Source: Pseudomonadota bacterium | Lineage (GTDB): Bacteria; Pseudomonadota; Alphaproteobacteria; Rhizobiales; Aestuariivirgaceae | NCBI GenBank assembly: GCA_020161855.1 | Contig: JAIUNJ010000002.1 | Coordinates: forward strand, 248,001-312,000 | Length of the DNA: 64,000 nt | Direction of reading: 5' to 3' | Part shown: positions 58,346-64,000 of the stretch, piece by piece | Numbering within the stretch: position 1 is the first letter of the stretch | How the letters are laid out: each line of letters starts with the position of its first letter | Translations under genes and position numbers: made by a program | Notes under the pieces: model-generated | The model's input: only the letters and a program-made list of their open reading frames with translations | Told to the model about the DNA's origin: nothing | Databases searched by the model: none

Positions 58346-59758
58346 ATGGTTGCCGCCCCAAAGGATACCAGCTTCTCCCAGGAAGCAAACAAACTCGACA
58401 CACCAGCGCTGATCAAGGACCTGATCGGCACTGCCGTCATCACCTTCCTCATCCTGACGCCGATCGTCGCCTACGAAACGATCATGAATCAGGGCACCCT
58501 GCTCATTGAGTCACGCTGGGGATGGGTGTTCCTGTTTACGGCGATAACAGTCGTTGGCAGGCTCCTGCTGCATCTCTTTGTCTGGCAACGCGCTCCATCA
58601 CCAAAGACCGCCTCAGCTGCTCCGTCCAAGGGCGAATCGGCGGCGGGAGCCAGCTTCAGGAAGAACTTCAACACTATATTGTTTGTCTTCGCCCTGCTCC
58701 TTCCCTTCATCCTATATTTCATTCCGGGGTGGGACAAGCGTGGCATCGACTTCGCCATCACCATCCTGATCTACATCATGCTGGCCTGGGGGCTAAACAT
58801 CGTCGTTGGCCTCGCCGGCCTTCTCGATCTTGGTTACGTGGCTTTCTATGCCGTTGGTGCCTACGCTTATGCGCTGCTGACCACGGTTTATCTGCCGCAC
58901 TGGTTCGGCGAAGGTGTCGTGCCATGGGCATTCTACATCGTGCTGCCCATAGCTGGTGCGCTTGCAGCCTTATGGGGTGTTATCCTCGGTTTTCCGGTGT
59001 TGCGCCTGCGTGGCGACTATCTCGCCATCGTGACGCTTGCCTTCGGTGAGATCATCCGCCTCGTGCTGATCAACTGGTTCTGGTTCACCAATGGTCCGCA
59101 GGGCATCAACGTTCCCAAGATTACTTTCTTCGGATTGCCCTTCAATGCGAGCGATGAAGGTTTCGCAGCTTTCTTCGGTATCGCGCATGACCGCATCTAT
59201 TCGTACTTCTATCTCTACTATGTGATCCTGGCGCTTGCCCTGCTCACGTTCATTGCCACCAACCGACTGCGCCGCCTGCCGATAGGACGCGCATGGGAAG
59301 CTTTGCGTGAGGACGAAATCGCCTGCCGGTCACTTGGCATCAACACCACCAATACGAAGCTCACGGCCTTCGCCATCGGCGCGATGTTCGGCGGCTTCGC
59401 CGGTTCCTTCTTCGCCGCACGCCAGGGCTTCGTCTCTCCGGAGTCCTTTGTCTTCATCGAGTCGGCACTGATCCTTGCGATCGTCGTGCTCGGTGGTCTC
59501 GGCTCGCAGATTGGCATCGTCTTCGCGGCAATTGCAATTATCGGAGCATTCGAAGTGTTCCGCGAAATGGGCTTCCTCAGCTACATTCTGCCGGAAGGCG
59601 TTGAGCCTGTGCAATTCCGCATGCTCGCCGTGGGTCTGGCCATGGTGCTGATGATGCGCTGGCGGCCGAGAGGCTTCGTCACACGCCGTGATCCGACCGT
59701 CTTCCTCAAGGAGAAGAAGTCCGTCTCTGCCGACCTCGTTTCGCAGGGGCATGGCTGA
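58346..59758 (+). CDS. livM: Branched-chain amino acid ABC permease LivM
   Basis: 470 residues, longer than the 300-320-residue core because of an N-terminal extension of about 130 residues with extra membrane segments (..IGTAVITFLILTPIVAYETIM..). The core has ILIYIMLAWGLNIVVGLAGLLDLGYVAFYAVGAYAYALL and RLRGDYLAIVTLAFGEIIR. Second permease subunit. Starts two bases after livH; its stop overlaps the livG start (TGATG). Confidence 0.95.
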   Translation: MVAAPKDTSFSQEANKLDTPALIKDLIGTAVITFLILTPIVAYETIMNQGTLLIESRWGWVFLFTAITVVGRLLLHLFVWQRAPSPKTASAAPSKGESAAGASFRKNFNTILFVFALLLPFILYFIPGWDKRGIDFAITILIYIMLAWGLNIVVGLAGLLDLGYVAFYAVGAYAYALLTTVYLPHWFGEGVVPWAFYIVLPIAGALAALWGVILGFPVLRLRGDYLAIVTLAFGEIIRLVLINWFWFTNGPQGINVPKITFFGLPFNASDEGFAAFFGIAHDRIYSYFYLYYVILALALLTFIATNRLRRLPIGRAWEALREDEIACRSLGINTTNTKLTAFAIGAMFGGFAGSFFAARQGFVSPESFVFIESALILAIVVLGGLGSQIGIVFAAIAIIGAFEVFREMGFLSYILPEGVEPVQFRMLAVGLAMVLMMRWRPRGFVTRRDPTVFLKEKKSVSADLVSQGHG

Positions 59759-60831
59759 TGACCTCCTGGAGTAATGACCCGGAATTGCGGGTGGACCATC
59801 TGACGATGCGTTTCGGCGGCCTGACCGCCATCGGTGATCTTTCCTTCGAAGCCGGACGCAAGCAGATCACCGCCCTCATCGGCCCCAACGGCGCTGGCAA
59901 GACCACGGTGTTCAACTGCATCACCGGCTTCTACAAGCCGACTGAAGGCATGATCACGCTGCGACATCCGGATGGACAGGAGTTCCTCCTGGAGCGCATG
60001 GCGGATTTCCGCATCACCCAACATGCCAAGGTGGCGCGCACCTTCCAGAACATCCGCCTCTTTGGCGGCATGACCGTGCTGGAAAACCTGATGGTGGCGC
60101 AACACAATGAGTTGATGCGTGCATCGGGCTTTACTGTGGCTGGCCTTCTCGGCAGCCGGCATTTCAAGGCGCGCGAACACGAAGCGGTCGAGACGGCCAA
60201 GTACTGGCTCGAGAAGATCGGCCTTACGGACCGCGCCGACGATCCTGCAGGCGATCTTCCCTATGGTGCGCAGCGCCGTCTGGAAATTGCCCGTGCCATG
60301 TGCACCGGCCCCCGCCTGCTTTGCCTCGACGAGCCGGCTGCCGGCCTCAATCCGCGCGAATCCGAGGAGCTCAACAAGCTTCTCATCTCGATCCGGGACG
60401 ACCACGGCATGGCGATCCTTCTGATCGAGCATGACATGAGCGTTGTCATGGGCATCTCCGATCACATCGTGGTTCTCGACTATGGCCGCAAGATTTCAGA
60501 CGGCACTCCTTCTTTCGTGAAGAATGACCCGGCGGTGATCCGCGCCTACCTCGGCGTTGATGACGAAGAAGAAGCTGCCGATACGCCAAAAGTTGCGACT
60601 CCGTTGACGCGTGCCGAGGTGCGGCAAGACAAGATATCGGTGCCGCCACCACCCGTCTTCAAACTGCCTGGCGAGGCCGAGGCGCCGCCGGCGCGTCCGG
60701 CTGGTGCCAAGCCAGTGGCAACCTCTGCTTCTCAGGCTAAGCCCGCTCAGAAGGCGCCTGCAAAGAAGGGTGCTGTGCCAGCAAAGAAAACTGCAGCCAA
60801 GAAGGCTGCGAAGAAGGGAGGCCGCAAATGA
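59758..60831 (+). CDS. livG: Branched-chain amino acid ABC ATPase LivG with basic C-terminal tail
   Basis: 357 residues, against about 255 usually. The ATPase (about 1-265) has Walker A GPNGAGKTT, Walker B LLCLDEPAAGLNP, and the LivG C-terminal SVVMGISDHIVVLDYGRKISDGTP, but the signature is degraded: LPYGAQRRLEIARA where LSGGQ is expected (LPYGxQR is normal in LivG). The extra tail of about 90 residues is acidic (DDEEEAAD), then Pro/Ala-rich, ending in [16 protein letters not shown], like histone H1. Start overlaps livM stop (TGATG); stop overlaps livF start (ATGA). Confidence 0.94.
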   Translation: MTSWSNDPELRVDHLTMRFGGLTAIGDLSFEAGRKQITALIGPNGAGKTTVFNCITGFYKPTEGMITLRHPDGQEFLLERMADFRITQHAKVARTFQNIRLFGGMTVLENLMVAQHNELMRASGFTVAGLLGSRHFKAREHEAVETAKYWLEKIGLTDRADDPAGDLPYGAQRRLEIARAMCTGPRLLCLDEPAAGLNPRESEELNKLLISIRDDHGMAILLIEHDMSVVMGISDHIVVLDYGRKISDGTPSFVKNDPAVIRAYLGVDDEEEAADTPKVATPLTRAEVRQDKISVPPPPVFKLPGEAEAPPARPAGAKPVATSASQAKPAQKAPAKKGAVPAKKTAAKKAAKKGGRK

Positions 60832-61550
60832 GCGAGGCACTCCTCACGGGCCGGGGCGTCGAAACGTTCTATGGGAAGATTCAGGCCTTGCGCGGCATCG
60901 ACTTCGACGTGCGCAAGGGCGAGATCGCGACACTGATCGGCTCAAACGGTGCTGGCAAGTCCACGCTGATGATGACCATCTTCGGGACGCCGCGCGCGCG
61001 CAGCGGCACGATTACCTTTGAAGGCAAGGACATTACCAAGCTTCCAAGCCACCAGATTGCGCGGCTCGGCATTGCACAATCTCCGGAAGGCCGCCGCATC
61101 TTCCCGCGCATGACGGTGCTCGAGAACCTGCAGATGGGCGCCACGGTCAACGATATGGCCTTTTTTGAAGAGGACGTGGCAAAGATCTACAAGCTCTTCC
61201 CGATCCTCGAGAAGCGCCATACGCAACGCGCGGGCACATTGTCCGGCGGTGAGCAGCAGATGCTCGCCATCGGCCGTGCCTTGATGGCCCGCCCCAAGCT
61301 TCTGCTTCTCGACGAACCTTCGCTCGGCCTGGCGCCGATCATCGTTCGGTCGATTTTCTCCGCCATTAAGGAACTGAACGAGAAGGAAGGCCTCACCGTC
61401 TTCCTCGTCGAGCAGAATGCCTTCCACGCGCTGAAGCTGGCGCACAGGGCCTATGTGATGGTCAACGGAAAGATCACCATGACAGGCACTGGCAAGGAAC
61501 TTTTGGCCCGGCCCGAAGTTCGCGCCGCCTATCTCGAAGGAGGCCACTGA
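60828..61550 (+). CDS. livF: Branched-chain amino acid ABC ATPase LivF
   Basis: 240 residues. Walker [17 protein letters not shown], signature [17 protein letters not shown], Walker [14 protein letters not shown], and the D/H-loop region [16 protein letters not shown]. It pairs with LivG to power import. Start overlaps the livG stop by four bases; its stop overlaps the start of the small membrane protein gene (TGATG). Confidence 0.96.
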   Translation: MSEALLTGRGVETFYGKIQALRGIDFDVRKGEIATLIGSNGAGKSTLMMTIFGTPRARSGTITFEGKDITKLPSHQIARLGIAQSPEGRRIFPRMTVLENLQMGATVNDMAFFEEDVAKIYKLFPILEKRHTQRAGTLSGGEQQMLAIGRALMARPKLLLLDEPSLGLAPIIVRSIFSAIKELNEKEGLTVFLVEQNAFHALKLAHRAYVMVNGKITMTGTGKELLARPEVRAAYLEGGH

Positions 61551-61915
61551 TGGAATCCCTCGCGTTGTTCTTCCTCGAACACACCGACCTTTCGGGTGTC
61601 ATTCAGTTCTTTGTCTTCACCGTCATTCTTGGCGGTGGTGCGGCTTTCCTCGCTGGCCGGGCGGTCGCCTCGGGATGGGCGCCTGCCTGGACGCTTGCCG
61701 TGAACATGCTGGTTTTCACCGCCGGGCTGCGCTTTCTCGACTACGCCCTCTTCGGCTCCAATCTGACCTCGCTGCAGTATTACATCAGCCATGGCCTGGT
61801 GGTCATGGCAGCGGCCTTCTTCGGCTTCCGGTTGCGCCGCGTCGAGCAGATGACCACTCAGTACCCCTGGCTTTACGAAAGGTCAGGCCTGCTGTCCTGG
61901 CAGAACAAGTCTTAA
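61550..61915 (+). CDS. Small membrane protein of the liv operon (DUF6867-like)
   Basis: 121 residues with three predicted membrane helices (about 14-35, 44-62, 78-96) and a conserved-looking cytosolic end (FRLRRVEQMTTQYPWLYERSGLLSWQNKS). Its start overlaps the livF stop, so it is part of the liv operon. Similar small proteins at this place in Hyphomicrobiales are, as I recall, grouped as DUF6867, function unknown. A role tied to the transporter is inferred from position only. Confidence 0.7.
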   Translation: MESLALFFLEHTDLSGVIQFFVFTVILGGGAAFLAGRAVASGWAPAWTLAVNMLVFTAGLRFLDYALFGSNLTSLQYYISHGLVVMAAAFFGFRLRRVEQMTTQYPWLYERSGLLSWQNKS

Positions 61916-61928
61916 ACCCATTGCGGAT

Positions 61929-61953
61929 GGGGCGATTGTAGCGATTGCCCCTT
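61929..61953 (+). terminator. Hairpin after the livH-to-small-membrane-gene block
   Basis: GGGGCGAT (61929-61936) pairs with ATTGCCCC (61944-61951), one G-T pair, loop of seven, followed by TTCCC. It lies 13 bases after the stop and before the substrate-binding gene, so it may limit read-through. Confidence 0.5.
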
Positions 61954-62054
61954 CCCAATCCTGCGCCTTTGGGCTTGAATGAGCTCAAGGGGCATGACCC
62001 CGAACAGGGCCCATGAAAGGCCCAAAACAAGCAAATCGTCAGGGAGACGTTTGA

Positions 62055-63170
62055 ATGAAGAAGTTGATCCTGTCCGGCATTGCCGTCAGCTTTGCCGCTG
62101 CGCTGAGCGCCACCACCGCGCTTGCCGACATCACGGTCGCCACCGCAGGCCCAATCACTGGCCAGCTCGCCGCACTCGGCGAGCAGTACAAGCGCGGCGC
62201 CGAATTGGCCGTTGCCGACATCAACGCCGCGGGCGGTGTGCTGGGTGAAAAGCTCGTGCTCGAAATCGGTGACGATGCTTGCGATCCGAAGCAGGCCGTT
62301 GCCGTCGCCAACCAGCTCGCTTCCAAGGGCGTGGAGTTCGTGGCCGGCCATCTGTGTTCCGGTTCGTCGATCCCGGCCTCCAAGGTCTATGAGGAAGAAA
62401 ACATCCTCATGATCTCGCCTGCTTCCACGAACCCGAAGTTCACGGATGAAGGTGGCTGGAACGTCGCCCGCGTCTGCGGCCGCGACGACGCGCAGGGCCT
62501 GGTGGCTGGCGCCTACCTCGCCAAGCACTACGCCGGCAAGAAGGTTGCCATCATCGACGACAAGTCGGCTTACGGCAAAGGCCTTGCTGATGCCACCAAC
62601 GCCGCGATGAAGGCTGCTGGCCTGGAACCGGCTCTCGCCGAATCCATCAACCCCGGTGAAAAGGACTACTCGGCCCTCGTCTCCAAGATGAAGGACGCCG
62701 GTGTCGATGCCATCTACTTCGGTGGCTACCATCCGGAAGCCGCTCTCATCCTGAAGCAGATGCGCGAGCAGGGCTCGCAGGCCCAGATGCTCTCGGGCGA
62801 CTCGATGAACAACATCGAGTTCTGGACGATTGCAGGCGAAGCAGCCGAAGGCATGATCTTCACCTTTGCGCCTGAGCCGCGCAACTTCCCGGAAGCCAAG
62901 GAAATCGTCGAACGCTTCAAGGCGGCCGGCTATGATCCGGAAGGCTACACGCTCTACACCTACGCTGCTTTCCAGATGTACAAGCAGGCTGCCGAAGGCG
63001 TGGGTTCGAAGGACCCCAAGAAGATCGCTGAATGGCTGCGCGCTGGCAATCCGATGAAGACCGTTCTCGGCGAGCTGAAGCTCGACTCGAAGGGTGACCT
63101 CGTCGGTGCCAAGTACGTCTGGTACAAGTTCTCGAAGGGCGGCTACGCCGAAGATCCTTCGGTTCAGTAA
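62055..63170 (+). CDS. livJ: Branched-chain amino acid ABC substrate-binding protein
   Basis: 371 residues. A signal peptide (1-23, ending ALA-DI) precedes a periplasmic-binding fold type I: ITVATAGPITGQLAALGEQYKRGAELAVADINAAGGVLGEKL, FVAGHLCSGSSIPAS, and NVARVCGRDDAQGLVAG. It captures Leu/Ile/Val (or related amino acids) for LivHMGF. ATG follows CAGGGAGACGTTTGA. It follows the operon's hairpin, so it may be transcribed both by read-through and on its own. A second homolog follows after a strong terminator. Confidence 0.94.
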   Translation: MKKLILSGIAVSFAAALSATTALADITVATAGPITGQLAALGEQYKRGAELAVADINAAGGVLGEKLVLEIGDDACDPKQAVAVANQLASKGVEFVAGHLCSGSSIPASKVYEEENILMISPASTNPKFTDEGGWNVARVCGRDDAQGLVAGAYLAKHYAGKKVAIIDDKSAYGKGLADATNAAMKAAGLEPALAESINPGEKDYSALVSKMKDAGVDAIYFGGYHPEAALILKQMREQGSQAQMLSGDSMNNIEFWTIAGEAAEGMIFTFAPEPRNFPEAKEIVERFKAAGYDPEGYTLYTYAAFQMYKQAAEGVGSKDPKKIAEWLRAGNPMKTVLGELKLDSKGDLVGAKYVWYKFSKGGYAEDPSVQ

Positions 63171-63207
63171 CACCGCTTTAGGCGAGAACTTACTTCTTGC
63201 CTGATGG

Positions 63208-63238
63208 GGACCCGCGCAATAGCTTGCGCGGGTCCTTT
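63208..63238 (+). terminator. Strong intrinsic terminator between the two binding-protein genes
   Basis: GGACCCGCGCAA (63208-63219), loop TAGC, TTGCGCGGGTCC (63224-63235), then TTTGCTTTT. A perfect 12-bp stem with a T-rich tail. The next gene's start is only 15-20 bases further on, so its ribosome site (TTGGAG) follows the terminator directly. Confidence 0.85.
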
Positions 63239-63253
63239 GCTTTTGGAGTCGGC

Positions 63254-64000
63254 ATGCGCAGAATTGCGCTTCTGTCCTTGTGTCTTTCACTTATGCCCCT
63301 GCCCGCCGCCGCCGACATCATGGTGGGCGTGGCCGGGCCCATGGGCGGACAGAATGCCGTATTCGGCGAGCAAATGAAGACCGGGGTGCAGGCAGCGCTT
63401 GATGCGATCAACGCCTCGGGTGGCATCAATGGCGAACGTCTTGCCATGACGGTCGGCGACGATGCCTGCGATACGCGCCGCGCCCTCGACGTCGCTGGCG
63501 ATTTCGTCCGTCAGGATGTGCGGGTGGTGATTGGCCACTTCTGCTCCGGGGCCGTCATCGCAACCGCGAAGACCTATGAACAGGCGGGCATTCTCGTGAT
63601 CTCGCCCTCTGCGACCGGCCCTGCCGTGACCGAAGGCGGAAACTGGAACGTGTTTCGCGTGGCCAGCCGCGACGATGCGCAGGCCGAATTTGCCGCAGCC
63701 CGCATCGCCACTGACGATGGAAATGCCAAGCTTGCTATCATTGACGATGGCCAAAGCACAGGCCGCGCGCTTGCACAGCGCATGAAGCAACTGGTTGAGG
63801 GTGCGATCGATATCACCATCAAGGCCGGCTCGGCTGACCACGCTGCACTCATCGAAAAACTAAAGGAGGCCGGGATAACGGCCATCTACTTCACCACTGC
63901 GGCGACCGACGCTGGCGGCATTGCTGCAGCGGTGAAGCAGGCAGGCCTGTCGATCCGGTTTTATGGTGCGGATGCACTGCTGAACAATGTCTACTGGGAA
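63254..64000 (+). CDS. Second branched-chain amino acid substrate-binding protein (partial)
   Basis: At least 249 residues; the gene continues past the window end. A signal peptide (about 1-21, ending AAA-DI) and the same fold as the preceding gene: IMVGVAGPMGGQNAVFGEQMKTGVQAALDAINASGGINGERL, VIGHFCSGAVIATAKTYEQAGILVISPSATGP, and NVFRVASRDDAQAEFAAA. It is diverged (many substitutions), so it may bind a different amino acid. ATG 63254 has GGAG eight bases upstream, just after the terminator. Confidence 0.88.
   Translation, partial: MRRIALLSLCLSLMPLPAAADIMVGVAGPMGGQNAVFGEQMKTGVQAALDAINASGGINGERLAMTVGDDACDTRRALDVAGDFVRQDVRVVIGHFCSGAVIATAKTYEQAGILVISPSATGPAVTEGGNWNVFRVASRDDAQAEFAAARIATDDGNAKLAIIDDGQSTGRALAQRMKQLVEGAIDITIKAGSADHAALIEKLKEAGITAIYFTTAATDAGGIAAAVKQAGLSIRFYGADALLNNVYWE

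Overview
The window is a continuous, gene-dense chromosomal stretch of a high-GC alphaproteobacterium, most likely of the order Hyphomicrobiales (Rhizobiales). Pointers are the NDUFA12-mlaD-DUF2155 cluster facing accB-accC-aat, the amiC-PBP1A-prfB run, a B12-dependent class II ribonucleotide reductase, a large RNase E with an acidic insert in its S1 domain and a C-terminal GWW motif, DUF3126, and TTAA-N7-TTAA (CtrA-type) motifs. I see no IS element, prophage, integron, CRISPR array or rRNA. One tRNA is present, tRNA-Leu(GAG).

Layout. 1-9.5 kb: 3' end of a probable tyrS, a large AsmA-like envelope protein, a bactofilin, and the leftward run amiC, PBP1A and prfB; prfB carries a programmed +1 frameshift. 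10-15.1 kb: rne, a BepA-type protease and a DsbA-family oxidoreductase. 15.2-19.2 kb: accB-accC-aat facing DUF2155-mlaD-ndufA12. 19.2-28.3 kb: a DedA/PAP2/LssY fusion, an M16 peptidase pair, a DHA2 exporter, small envelope proteins and two paralogous lipoproteins. 28.3-32.8 kb: nrdJ behind a compact promoter in which two NrdR boxes bracket a CtrA box. 33.4-38.5 kb: a 25-residue lysine-rich peptide, two L,D-transpeptidases flanking aspS, and a DAO-family oxidase. 38.6-41.5 kb: a four-gene partner-switching module (STAS, RsbW-like ATPase, SpoIIE-type phosphatase with a CNB domain, Popeye-like membrane CNB protein) behind a PHO-box-like repeat. 41.5-45.1 kb: an orphan 5'-nucleotidase C-domain protein, then a LysR regulator divergent from a two-gene phosphonate oxidation pathway resembling tmpA-tmpB. 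45-52 kb: a cyclopropane fatty acid synthase-like enzyme, an aminotransferase, tRNA-Leu, two tandem BTLCP (LapG-like) cysteine proteinases, a gamma-carbonic anhydrase and cysE. 52.1-57 kb: a PadR-regulated RND efflux operon. 57.4-64 kb: a branched-chain amino acid ABC operon (livHMGF plus a small membrane protein), followed by two successive substrate-binding proteins; the second runs off the window end.

Functional themes. Cell-envelope biogenesis dominates: AmiC, PBP1A, two LD-transpeptidases, bactofilin, MlaD, AsmA-like, BepA, DsbA and Cfa. Cell-cycle wiring is suggested by TTAA-N7-TTAA motifs at nrdJ and at the second BTLCP gene. The most system-like accessory loci are the partner-switching/CNB module, for which no target sigma factor is visible, and the phosphonate oxidation cassette. 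All functional names come from reading the translated sequence by eye; no database search was run.
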